30,050 bases of DNA from Ophiothrix spiculata (lineage: Eukaryota; Echinodermata; Ophiuroidea; Amphilepidida; Ophiotrichidae): NCBI GenBank assembly GCA_000969725.1, contig JXSR01S015991.1; one strand, given 5' to 3'. Numbering within the stretch: position 1 is the first letter of the stretch; each line of letters starts with the position of its first letter. Below the pieces are notes generated by a model. The model worked only from the letters and a program-made list of their open reading frames with translations. It was not told the DNA's origin and searched no databases. Of the stretch, positions 19,961-30,050 are shown piece after piece. Made by a program: the position numbers and the translations under genes.

Positions 19961-20187
19961 TGATCTTCCAGGGCGACATATCTGTCCCCGCCGCTAGTTC
20001 ACCGCTGTCATTAAAGTTCCTGTTTTGTTTGTTGTTTTTGTCCTATTTATTTGTTTGTCTGTCCCTTGTCCTCACCCTGCCTGGCTGTCAGTAGAGGCAC
20101 CAGTTTGCTTAGTTTCATGTGCTTTCTTTATTCTATTTTTTGCACATTTTATGTTTCTTTGTAGATTGTTGAATAAAGATGATTGAA
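18834..20187 (+). mobile_element. 5'-truncated R2-like LINE with restriction-like endonuclease
   Basis: The insertion interrupts the unit boundary block after CAATACGAT. It keeps the end of the reverse transcriptase/linker (NFVKKWLGIPKHGT), a CCHC knuckle and an endonuclease domain, then a 3' UTR of about 230 bp ending in GAATAAAGATGATTGAATAA. This order (RT, CCHC, endonuclease) is that of R2/R4/NeSL/Hero-type elements, whose endonuclease is restriction-like. Compared with unit 1, about 215 bp of target (222-437) is missing at the site, so integration was probably accompanied by a target deletion. Confidence 0.82.
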
Positions 20188-20905
20188 TAACATTTCTGGG
20201 TATCACGTCAGTAAAATATAGTGTGATAACGTACTCTTTTCTAGTTGTTCGTTTCTGTAATATCACAATTTTGATTTCAATGTTTTGTTTAATGATTTGA
20301 AAGCTGCTGGTTTCACTTTGAACTATATTTTTATATATGTTTTAGAACTAATATATATTTAAATACAGTTCATTTATCGACGAGTATCAACATGGAAATC
20401 AGCACAAATGTGTCCCTCACAAGGAATGTCAAACAGTGTCTTAATAATAACGGATGTATCTACGTCCATCCTTAAAATAAAGTGATGCCTATATTTAGCC
20501 ATCACATTTGTCTTTGTCTGTTTGTATGTCTGTCAACTCTGGCACGTTTTAAGTATCCTTCGTTTTAAACTAATCATGTAGCAAACAAGGTTCATTAAAC
20601 ATTTTAATCAAATTATCGGATCAGACAATGTAAACGTAATAGAATAATTCGTGGGAAGATGAGGCAATTTTCTCTTAAAACTGACATCTTTGACACGCAC
20701 ATTTGTATTTGTTTCAAAGGAGTAAATCTGGCTGCCTAATTTTGTATAAATAACATGTCATATCCCTGTTGTGATACAACATCCAGAATAAAGTATCTGA
20801 CTTCTTTTTAAAGTTATTAAATTCAACAAAACCAATTTTACGTTTTCTGTATTTTGCCAGAAATGCAATAAAATAAAGTTGTTCCATCGAATCAATCATA
20901 ATCTA
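20188..20905. other. Non-coding unit-2 block
   Basis: It holds the empty site of the 494-bp MITE (about 20216-20219) and homology to 958-1080 and to 2511-3030. The open frame homologous to that at 2548 begins at 20391 and stops early. No supported gene is seen. Confidence 0.55.
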
Positions 20906-21485
20906 CGAGGGTCATTCAAAAAGTTCTACCTGTTGTATCATAACTTATGTTATATCAAAGGTAGCTAATTGAAAATTGGCAAAAATATAACCACATGTGT
21001 CATCTACACATGGTGAAAAAATCGTATCAATACCTTTTCTAGAGTTTTGCAGGTGATCTAAGAACCACAGTAAAGTTTGGTACACCGGAAACGGTCAAAA
21101 TATGTGCAACATTTTTAAAAGTTGCTCAAGAACAGTGATTTGAAAAAGCCATAATATAGCAATATAGTATTGCTATACAGTGAAAATTTTATAAATAATA
21201 AGAATGAACATGCAATTATATGGGATGATTTAAAAAAGCTGACCAAAACTGAAAATAATGGTCATTCACAATCACAACAACAAATAGTTTCAGGTGCAAT
21301 GCCATTTGATATTTCACCGTTTCCGGTGTACCCGAACCTTACAGAAATCTAGAAAAGATATTGATATGATTGTTTCATCATATATAGATGATATTCTTAG
21401 CTATATTTGCTCCAATTTTCAAGTAGCTACATTTAATAAAACAAATGTTATGATACAACAGGTAGAACTTTTTGAATGACCCTCG
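20906..21485. mobile_element. 580-bp mariner-like deletion derivative
   Basis: The ends read CGAGGGTCATTC with TA on both sides (20904-20905 and 21486-21487). The inverted repeats (20906-21095 and 21316-21485) match those of the 1051-bp element at 1167. The left interior (21120-21290) matches 1400-1550 but lacks the 1560-2000 part of the larger element. It is therefore an internally deleted relative, inserted at a different point of the duplicated unit. It encodes no transposase. Confidence 0.88.
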
Positions 21486-21689
21486 TACATATATGAACTA
21501 TTCAATAAGACATGATTTATCCATAGCAGTAATTTGAAAAAAAAGTATTCAGTGTTTCCTTATTTCCAATTAGTTTTATGTTTCCGAATAAATACATCAA
21601 GGAACTTGGCTTCAATTGTCCCTGCACCAAAATAATATCCTGTCTAGCTCAGTAACAGTTCTACAAGATCAGTCTTCGTAATCGATAAT

Positions 21690-22970
21690 ACAGCTAGTCC
21701 CAAAATTAATGCAACGAGCAAATAAAAATAGTAAAAAATGGTTGCCAAAAGATTAAATCATAGTAATATATGTTTTTTTAAAAGTAGAGTAATTACTCAA
21801 AGATATGGAGAATTTAAAAAGGCCCTTTAAATCAACTTTGGTCCGATTTGTAAGTTTAGACTTCAAGCTAAAGAAATGCAAACTTGAAATGAAGAGAATT
21901 CTGCAAGCAACTGGAGCAGAATCAATCCAAACCAATCTTACCTGTCCTGTACCTAACATTAAGTGATATTTTAAGTTCAGTTTCAACTTAAATTGGTCAA
22001 AATGTTCAATCAAAGTACGGATCTTCCTGATACTCTCATATTTCTTGAGTCTGTTACTCTTGGTGCAAAATTCGGGCAGTTTAGGATATAATTTCTACCA
22101 AAACAGACGAAAAAAAGGATTCTAATGAAAGATGTCAACCAATAGTAAGTCTTTAACCGAAACCACTGAAGAAGACTGAAGACAAAGGAGTTTAAGACCT
22201 AATGCTTCATCTGGCCCATCAAGGGGACGGAACAGGTTGACTAAACCAGACGCAATACTCAGCTGAATATCAGCAGATCATTATTAAATTGAGTCCTTAT
22301 GTCATGAAATGGGTTCAAGGGATACTTCTCCTAATCTCGTGATGTTTTTAGCAATTTCCATTCAACGTGTGCCCAATGACGTCACCACAGGTAAAACTTT
22401 ACAGATTAACAAATCAGACCACCAAAAAATTCTGGTCTTTACAAAATGTGCAATAACTTTTGATTCAGAGATCCAAATTAAACAAATCAAAAATTATGTA
22501 AAAGCCAATGGTCTACTCTACCATTTTCTTGTAACGTTTGCTCACCATTGGGCTCTGTTCTCTCATTACATTATCATTATTCACTTGTTTCTATTTATTC
22601 GTTTTAACAATACATCTGTTTATACATAATAACTTCCTTACACTTTGGCATCCTATGTGCGCTTCAACCAACATCGACTCAACCACCCGATCCATCGTGT
22701 TCCCTTATTGTTTTTTAAGTATAACTTCACTAATTAAAATCATGGGAAGTCCAATTTGTATACATAAATACCAAATTTTCCCATTTTAGCAACATTTTAT
22801 GTTTTCTACCATCATGACCATTTTATGGTAATATGTAATAGATCCATGATATTTGAGGACCTATTTGTGACGCAAGGCCGAATGTATCTCTACTGCTGAC
22901 CATAATTTATGATTTGTTTAAATTTAAAATAAATAAAGTCAGATTATAAACTATAATAATGATCCATTGA
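21690..22970. other. Unassigned unit-2-specific stretch
   Basis: This replaces the unrelated unit-1 interval 3150-5420. It begins near TAGTCCCAAAATTAATGCAA, which resembles the start of a Tc1-like repeat, but I cannot find the matching inverted end. The 106-codon open frame at 22309-22629 has no recognisable domain. No supported gene is seen. Confidence 0.45.
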
Positions 22971-23090
22971 AATGTTTACAATACTAAGTTTAAATAAATA
23001 ATTCACTTTAATTCATCTATCTCTTTCATACTATAATAACGAGGATTTTCTTTCTTTCTTTTTTTTTTGATTAAAATATATCTCTGCCAT

Positions 23091-23178
23091 GAAAGAAGCA
23101 GATGATAAGGATTAGTTAAAGTGCATTTCCGCGCACATAACACAAAATGCATTGGTCGTTGTTCCAATTTTCTGCCAG
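23091..23178 (+). pseudogene. Broken unit-2 copy of the candidate ATG exon
   Basis: This is homologous to 5541-5628. It keeps ATG and the first eight codons (MKEADDKD), but the ninth codon is TAG where unit 1 has TAT. Further small indels follow, in the region ACATAACACAAAATGC. The upstream pyrimidine tract is followed by GATTAAAATATATC, so the unit-1 AG acceptor is lost. The CAGGTAAATG donor is retained. This pattern fits decay of a once-functional exon, if the unit-1 exon is real. Confidence 0.4.
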
Positions 23179-23604
23179 GTAAATGTTTGAAGTAGTCTAT
23201 TTTGGTCGATAATCACATTATACTTAAGTGGCATTTACGTCGTACCTGTTTTTTAATATCTAAGAAACCAAAGTAAACATAACAAATACATGCTATTTCG
23301 TCCAAATGTATTTTAACGTAATTGCTTTTAACGCCAGCTTCAACTTCAAAGGTTAACTTTTACTAGTGTATTACAGCTGATTATATCTTGAATGAATGTA
23401 GTAGTTCGTTGCGTTTTATAACTTTGAATGTGCATTTTATTTCAGTGATTCTTTTTACCCCAAATTTCAATATTTTTTTCGCCTTACCGAAAATGGCAAG
23501 AACCTTGGGATTCAGATATATGGTATGATATCACTGCATTTGTTTTATAAATTGATATGATGACTCATGAATCACAATCCCCCTCCTGAATATGAAACAA
23601 TTTT

Positions 23605-23896
23605 CCCGGGGGAGGGGGCACTCAAGTATAATGCTGCAGGCATAGCGTGACCAAGAAAAAGATGAATTAGGGTTGTTTTTGTGGACAAAAGGGTGTATCA
23701 GGTGACACCTTTTATTAGGGAATCAAAACGACAATTTTAGCTCGTTTTCAAGAAATAGGGTACTTTTTCAAACCCTAGTGTTAAAACGGTAACGATAAAT
23801 TCCAGGTTTAGGGTGTGAATGGGTGAAAAAGAGTAAAATTTTGCCTTCAGAAACATTGCTTGCAACATTATACTTAAGTGCGCCAACCCCCCCGGG
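23605..23896. mobile_element. 292-bp MITE with CCCGGGGG ends
   Basis: It begins CCCGGGGGAGGGGGCACTCA and ends with TTAAGTGCGCCAACCCCCCC followed by GGG, so the ends are imperfect inverted repeats that extend to AAGTATAATG / CATTATACTT. Unit 1 has an uninterrupted site (about 6683-6700, TATGGTACATTCTTACAG). The flanks ACAATTTT and ACATTCTT may be a diverged 8-bp duplication, in keeping with hAT-type insertion. It has no coding capacity. Confidence 0.83.
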
Positions 23897-24175
23897 ACAT
23901 TCTTACAGCGACAAACTGTTAAGAACGACAATTTTATAACGAAAATTACTATACTACTGAACAATTTTGAAACTATATAATGGCGAAATATTACTGGCAG
24001 TTTATACCACCAGTTTTCACTAAATTCTTTAAGCCAACTAACTTGTTAAATAAATATATGCAATGACGTAAAAATAAACACACATGCTCTAGGCAGACGG
24101 CAACCAAGGTTGTGACAGTAATAACAGTCTAGTCACGCTCTTAATATAATTATATCAAAAGCTTTGGACCCAGAT

Positions 24176-24640
24176 ATGTTATGGTAGGTGGGATTTGGCG
24201 GGTGAGCTATATGGAGGTTAGAGTTTGTAGAAGCGTCTAGCTACAGAGTGCAGCTCTGTAGCCACGGTGCGTATGTTTAAGGGTATTAGGTTTAAAAAAA
24301 AAGAGAAACAAAATATCAAATATAATCCATAGTAAGCCTACAATCCACAAACAAATGAAATTTAAAGGTAAATTAGGATGAAACAAATCTACAGGAGTCT
24401 CGAACATATGCTGAAAAACAATCTTCAGGAGTCTCAAACCTGAGCAGATGAACACGATAACAAATTTGTCCTTAGTGCCCATCACGCAAGCCACTTCTAC
24501 ATGAGTAGTTGTAGTTATAAGAGTGCTCAAATTTAGTTATAAAAAATATGTATGCACTATACTATGCCGGGGTACTGAGCATGCGGACCACATCCGCGGT
24601 GAAAACCGAACTTGACCCAGCATTCGCTCTGCACAAGTTG
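24176..24640. other. Unassigned unit-2-specific stretch with a hairpin
   Basis: It has no match in unit 1. A 9-bp perfect hairpin, GCTACAGAG/CTCTGTAGC with a 5-nt loop, lies at 24240-24262. The downstream part (24560-24640) is more GC-rich, with CGGACCACATCCGCGG. No supported gene or RNA is seen, and the 97-codon minus-strand frame has no homologue to test it. Confidence 0.45.
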
Positions 24641-25800
24641 TATATTAAGACGTTTTTTGATAAAGACGTTCCAATTTGTTGTACATAGTACATACTGTTA
24701 AATGTCATTAAAATATATATCGGAGAACATGACATTTTTTCAGCAATGAATAGAACTTACAGAACTTATAGAATCGTATATTTTTTATTCCTCAAACAAA
24801 TACAAAAAATGTATTGTACTGTCAAAATACTGATATTTCGTTTCCATTCATTGAATTTGAATGTGCAGAGCTATTTTTAGATGTCTAATGATGTATGTCT
24901 ACCGGTTAGTTTGTAAGATATTTTTTTATATTAATTTTCACTTATTTGCCTTCGTTACTATAACAACGCTTTGATTTTACATAACAACAATTGATGTAGT
25001 CTGTAACGTCTCTTGGTAATAACATCAAGAAGTATGCGGTTTGGTTCGTTATTTCTGCATTAGATTTCAAAGACCATCCAAGATAATAATGTATTACTCT
25101 AGAATGAATGTTTTGATTGTGACCATTAACCCGATTCCTCACGTTTATATTAGCATTAATTATTTTTGACTACATTAGATTCATCATGGAATAGATAATA
25201 CCAGAGAACTATTTTATATAAACAAGATAACATCGCCTTTATTGATGGTTATTTAGTGGAAAAAAATGTTAGATACATGTAAATGTTACCTTTATCAAAG
25301 GACTAAATCACATTGATGCCTGGAATTGTTGTCCCACATTATCTTACTAAATTAAAGGAGCCAGTCGGACTGAGCCATCATTTTTCAAACGTTCTCTGAG
25401 ATTGTGGTACCAGGATATTTCTCTTACTTTTTTAATAACGCAAGTGAATACATTTTTCTGCGGAAACATGTCCGTTTAGTAGATATAAGTGTCTAAATGT
25501 GTCTAATTAAGCCTTTTTTTTTACGGCAATCATAACATTATATACACAGTGAAATATAGGCAACTGTAAAATACATTTTTCATAAACGGTTGGATAGATT
25601 GTATTGAAATAGGAAACTAAAACATATTAAGTGTGATTTTTCATATGACAATGAAAAATACAATTTAAAAAAAATCGGACTGTGAACTAATGAGAATATT
25701 AAACGACCATGTCTAAACTAATGAGTATATTGTATTATAGATTGACTAAGAAACAGATTTACGGTAAAACTATATTTAACATAAATCATAAAATTTCGAA
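24641..25800 (+). repeat. Three-copy block, copy C2
   Basis: This is homologous to C1 (11725-11765 joined directly to 12493-13440) and to C3 (26790-27950). With C3 it shares the segment containing AAATCACATTGATGC (about 25304) and the tail with AATGAGAATATTAAACGAC (about 25690), both absent from C1. C2 and C3 are therefore the closer pair, a local tandem duplication within unit 2. Confidence 0.85.
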
Positions 25801-26659
25801 TTTGCCAAATTCCTGTCTGAACATTTGTTCCCACCCCAGGCTGAAGGCATTTTACCTTTAAACTGACCTTAAAAGTAAATTCAAATTATCCTTAGACATA
25901 TCCTACATAATTCAATGAGACATAAGCATAATACATCTGTTTTAACTATACAAATCACCTGGAATAGTAATTTTGAAGGGCAGAGGCAGTGAGTTCAGTT
26001 ATAATTCACTGTTGGTTAGGGCGTATGGGATACGTCCTACGCCAGTGGCTGGCAGTAATTTAGGGCGTACCCCATACGCCCTACGACTGATAAAGGTTTT
26101 AATTAGCTGTATTTTCCTAATTTCCCAACATGATACCATAAATCTAGATCACAGAACTTCACAACCGTCCAAGTTTTTGACTTCACACTTTCCATATAAG
26201 TTGCTGGTAATATTAGCTTTGAAGTACTAAAAACAGTTTTAAGTAACTGTGTATCCGATTTGCATAATTAATGACATAATTATAATTACATACATTAGGC
26301 ACTTCGGTTACTTGTTACATAATGGGTGAACGGCTGAATCCAAATAAAAGTATATATTTCTGGAAGCAGATTTGAATACTGAACATGATGGTGGGGTCAT
26401 TTTCGAACCAAAATGTGTAATTTTGGCATTTAGGTTAAAAAATCATGTTTTTTTAGCCTAAAATCTTACGTGAAAGCTAACTAAAATGTGCTTTGGTAAA
26501 ATGTTGAACTATTTTACTTGTTAGAATCTAGAAAGCAATATATAGAAACGCATTTCTCAATTTTTTGATTTGTTTCTTACTTTTCGAAATATTGCCAAAA
26601 ATAGGTATATCAAGAATTCGTTCTTTAAAAATAAAAAGCTGTATTTAAAGTAAAGGGTT
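25801..26659. other. Spacer between C2 and C3 with clustered hairpins
   Basis: There is no match in unit 1 and no supported gene. It contains TAGGGCGTA(5-nt loop)TACGCCCTA at 26061-26083, a related imperfect palindrome at 26017-26039, and GCCAG-TGG-CTGGC at 26041-26053. The 85-codon frame running through these palindromes is incidental. Confidence 0.55.
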
Positions 26660-28090
26660 TTTTTCTGGGTCATTATTGTGAACAAAATTAATCAATAATT
26701 ATTTAAGAATTAAAATTAGTTTTCACAGGACCAAACTATTCTATACATTTCCATTGGCACCTTTATTTTAAAATACATACTCTTAAATTTCATTAAAATA
26801 TATATCGAAGAACATAACATTTTTCAGCAATGAATAGAACTTACATAACTTATAGAATCGTATATTTTTCATTACTCAAACAGTACAAAAGTGTATTGCA
26901 CTGTCAAAATACTGATATTTCGTTTCATTCATTGAATTTGAATGTGAAGAGCTATTTTTAGATGTCTAATGATGTATGTCTACCGGTTAGTTTGTAAGTG
27001 ATTTGTTTTATTAATTTTCTTTTATTTGCCTTCGTTACTATAACAACGCTTTGATTTTACACAACAACAATTGATGTAGTTTGTAACGTCTCTTGGTAAT
27101 AACATCAAGACGTATACGGTTTGGTTCATCATTTCTGCATTAGATTTCAAAGATCATCCAAGATGATAATTTAATACTCCAGAATGAATGTTTTGATTGT
27201 GACCACTAACCCAATTCCTCACGTTTATATTAGCATGAATTATTTTTGACTACATTAGATTCATCGTGGAATAGATTACACATGATAACTATTTTATGTA
27301 AACAAAATAACATCTCCTTTATTGATGGATATTTATTGGAAACAAATGTTTTGAATATGTAGTAAAGCGTTATTTCGAGACTAATTAGATAACATGTAAA
27401 TGCTACCTTTATCAAAGATCTAAATCACATTGATGCATGGAATTGTTGTGCCACAGTAGCTTACTAAATTAAAGGAGCTAGTCAGACTGAGTCATAATTT
27501 TTCAAACTTTCTCTGAGATTTTGGTACCAAGATATTTCTCATATTTTTCTAATAACGCAAGTGAATAAATTTTTCTGCGGAAACATGTCCCGTTTAGTAG
27601 ATATAAGTGTCTAAATGTGTATAATTAAACCTTTTTACGGCAACCATAACATTATCTACACAGTGAAATATAGGCAACTGTAAAATACATTTTTCATACA
27701 CAGTGAATTGTAGGCAATTGTAAAATACATTTGTCATAAACGGTTGAATAGATTGAATTGAAATTAGAAACTGTCACATATAAAGTGTGATTTTTAAATG
27801 ACAATGAAAAGTTAAATTTGAAAAAAATCTGACGTTGTACCAATGAGAATATTAAACGACTATGTCTGAACTAATAAGTATATTGGATTTTATATTGGCT
27901 AAGTAAGAAACTTACGGTAAAAATATGTTTAACATAAATCATTTGCATTTCCTTGATGAGCAGGGAAAAGTATATAAATTACAACACGTACTCCTTAAAC
28001 CGTTTTCGTTATATACATCAATAGATATGTAGCTAATAGTGGCCTACAATTTACACTACAACACGAAATGCTTGCACGAAGTATGTTGCA
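26660..28090 (+). repeat. Three-copy block, copy C3
   Basis: This is homologous to C1 over its full length, plus the two segments shared only with C2 (about 27417-27560 and 27780-27990). It keeps two units of the 40-bp minisatellite (27664-27743). It runs without a break into the candidate terminal exon region and so represents the original unit-2 position of the block. Confidence 0.87.
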
Positions 28091-28467
28091 GAAAATGATA
28101 GTTTTGCCCAGTAGTATAATTATGAGATGGAAACAGAGGCGTCCCTTGAATTTAATGCATTTGCACTATTGGGATTAGCCTGGCTTACAGCCGAATGTTA
28201 TAATTAAATTAAAATTAAAAAGTTAAATTAAATATAATTAATTAAACTTGCTATTAACTTGCTAGAAATCATGCTTATCGGTATATGATTATATCTATTA
28301 TACACGCTTCGATTTTGCGGCAGAAACATTAGATGATAAAAAAACTGCTGTTTTGTATTTCAGGCCAAATATATTGAACCAATGGACGCTGTTTAGTTTA
28401 GGATGTAGGTAAACAGTTACGTTGACAAGTAAAGTTAGATCTTAGTGTATATATATCCTACCCGCAG

Positions 28468-28712
28468 ACAATTTGTTACTGTTAACGATATTTAACACTG
28501 CCCGTATTTATGTTCAACATTATTTTGTGTGGGAGAGGCCATTAGCTAAGATTCTCAATTTATTGAAACAAATAGAAATACGTTTTGAATCCGTTCAATC
28601 CACGTCAAAACATAAATCGCATATACAGTTGACACACATGGGAATAAGGGAGGAATACTACACAATTTGCTCGATTAAACAAGACAATGTAGTTGTCGAT
28701 TTAACGAGATGA
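28468..28712 (+). CDS. Candidate terminal coding exon, unrecognised small protein
   Basis: After the acceptor-like CCTACCCGCAG the frame is open for 80 codons to a TGA at 28710. It starts NLLLLTIFNTARIYVQHYF, a hydrophobic stretch, followed by the basic VWERPLAKILNLLKQ and a polar C-terminus ending DNVVVDLTR. An AATAAA lies 38 bp after the stop (28750-28755). The exon would be entered in phase 1, matching the donor phase of the ATG exon. Unit 1 has two stops in this frame. I do not recognise the protein, and chance openness cannot be excluded. Confidence 0.35.
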
Positions 28713-29119
28713 TTTGTTGCCTTTGGCAGGGTAGTAGTTACGAAGCTGCAATAAACGTGTTATTATTATGAATTACATGATTATGTCGTGTCGGATATTG
28801 CACATATCTCGGTAAGTAGTTAATATATTGCTACTGCTTTGGTTTTACAAGTAGCATATGAAAAAAAAAACAGATTACAACGCTTTTACATTTTATTAAG
28901 GCGATATATAACTACAGACATAGCTACAGCACCCTTCCAAATAACTAACAGAAATACACGCCTTTTATAAGTTTGAAATAATAAATCTCTGAAATAAATA
29001 ACAAGAAGAAAAAGTGGTCTTGAGAACAAAGGGAAAGAGTAAATGTGGTTGTTTCACTGAGGAGGGAAAATCTATATCCTAGGAAAGGATTCATACAGTT
29101 AAGCAAAACCAACCGCAAA

Positions 29120-29260
29120 TGTGTACCGCCGCGGCAAAAGGGTCCAGTTGTCGGCTCGTACATGTTGCTCCTTGTAGCATATCTAATGTATTGTCAGATA
29201 TGCTACAATGAGCAACATGTAGGGGTCGACAACTGGACCCTTTTGCCGCGGCGGTACACA
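29120..29260. repeat. Hairpin with 65-bp arms, 61 of 65 paired
   Basis: The left arm 29120-29184 begins TGTGTACCGCCGCGGCAAAA and is the reverse complement of 29196-29260 except at 4 positions. The loop is 11 nt. The arms are GC-rich at their ends, unlike the AT-rich surroundings. Unit 1 has different DNA at the homologous place (14635-15515). It may be a tiny foldback transposable element. Transcripts would fold into a long, miRNA-precursor-like hairpin. Confidence 0.92.
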
Positions 29261-30050
29261 AATATGTCCCTAAACTACAGTTGACAAAAAATACAGTGGA
29301 CAGGTTGCGTACAATTGATCCAAATATATTTCCTTACTATATCAAAAAGAACACCACACATTGAATTTCAAAATCTTATAATATTAGCATGTTGCTATAT
29401 TTACTTCGATCAAAGAGTAATATATCTTATTTAAGACTGATTACATCTGCATATCGAATTGAAATTAAACTATCCTAATTATATTTAAAACGTTCAATGT
29501 TAAACATTATTCAAATCCAATAATACAATTACTGAAATAGATACAACCCAGCACCAAGAGAACTAGCGTATACAAACAAGTAGATCGTGAATGTAATTTG
29601 TTACAACATTTTAATACAAGATTAGCACAATGGGAGTTCATATGTTTACCACAGCTGATGCCTATTACGAACACACACGGGACCCTCCTCCAATTTATTT
29701 ATTTAAAGGGGTATTAGGAAAATTCAACATTGTCAACAAACTTTATCATATGATGTGTTAGCAGTGTTTTTGCAGTATTTCTGTTTCTGTTTTTTTTAAA
29801 GGTGAGATCTCTCAAGAATTTGTCATGTTGAGATGTAATGATCAAACATGTAAAAGAAATCTTGCGTTAAATTGGTCCTCCACATGACAAAAGACTTTGT
29901 TTCACTAATTTGAGTACATAGTACAGTTAAACAAATATTGCAGGGGTAATTAACATAAAACAACCGAAATTCCGAGTATTGAGACATATGCAATTTTCAT
30001 ATTCTTATATAGAATGCGTATATCTTAACAATTTGAATAGTATATTATAT
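29261..30050. other. Non-coding end of unit 2
   Basis: From 29290 to 29830 this matches 15515-16035, and from 29838 to 29945 it matches 17492-17600. It contains the frameshifted third copy of the RLAQF open segment (about 29610-29700). The last 100 bases have no recognised content. No supported gene is seen. Confidence 0.6.

Larger units (their letters stand above)
18755..29960 (+). repeat. Segmental duplication, unit 2
   Basis: This is the right copy of the duplication that begins near 130. It starts with the same AACACCCAAGGAAAAG stretch (about 18778; 167 in unit 1) and ends with the same ATGATCAAACATG block (29838 here, 17492 in unit 1). It is shorter than unit 1 because it lacks the 4.2-kb element and others. 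It has private insertions: a LINE, a short mariner-like element, a CCCGGG-ended MITE and a 65-bp-arm hairpin. One internal block is itself duplicated here (24641-25800 and 26660-27950). Confidence 0.85.

Noticed and set aside
22309..22629. 106-codon open frame as a host gene
   Set aside because: It has no recognisable domain, splice signals or homologous copy, and a Phe/Ile/His-rich tail typical of AT-rich noise.
21694..22970. Complete Tc1-like transposon starting at AGTCCCAAAATTAATGCAAC
   Set aside because: No matching inverted end or transposase was found in the following 1.3 kb.

Overview
This is AT-rich animal nuclear DNA, roughly two-thirds A+T, with no long intact host gene. It is dominated by duplicated blocks and by decayed or non-autonomous transposons. 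The evidence for a metazoan is the absence of compact coding, GT-AG-like junctions beside small open exons, AATAAA signals, a tRNA-derived SINE-like sequence, mariner-type inverted repeats and two classes of LINE remnant. Several short repeats have a look I associate with marine invertebrates, especially bivalve molluscs: a CCCGGGGG-ended MITE, a repeat with the motif TTCCAAAAGGGAATAACTCC, and a CACTCGGCTACGCCTCG hairpin loop. That taxonomic guess is an inference only.

The main architecture is a head-to-tail segmental duplication. Unit 1 runs from about 130 to 17600 and unit 2 from about 18755 to 29960, with homologous blocks in the same order and orientation. Block pairs are 135-221/18757-18834, 958-3150/20220-21690, 5430-6857/22985-24060, 11062-11190/24058-24175, 12390-14635/26660-29110, 15515-16035/29290-29830 and 17487-17600/29838-29945. 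Unit 2 also carries a second internal copy of one block (24641-25800 beside 26660-27950). Because one unit often preserves the empty site of an insertion in the other, several mobile elements can be bounded from this window alone.

Unit-1-only insertions are a 494-bp MITE (459-952, ATCT duplication), a 1051-bp mariner-like element (1167-2217), a 532-bp MITE (5918-6449), a 4.2-kb long-inverted-repeat element full of decayed coding sequence (6858-11061), a 261-bp GAGTAA-rich element (13482-13742) and a 1.45-kb segment with a tRNA-like sequence and a CpG-rich possible promoter (16036-17486). Unit-2-only insertions are a 5'-truncated LINE with CCHC and restriction-like-endonuclease signatures (18834-20187), a 580-bp mariner-like deletion derivative (20906-21485), a 292-bp MITE (23605-23896) and a 65-bp-arm hairpin (29120-29260). 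A 660-bp foldback lies between the units (17892-18552).

Coding potential outside mobile elements is weak but interesting. Each unit contains an ATG exon candidate (5522-5628; broken at 23091-23178) and a possible terminal exon with an AATAAA signal (28468-28712; broken at 13982-14218). Both are in phase 1, so they could belong to one small unrecognised gene that has decayed differently in the two copies. No RNA genes other than the SINE-like tRNA, and no CRISPR or prokaryotic features, were seen.
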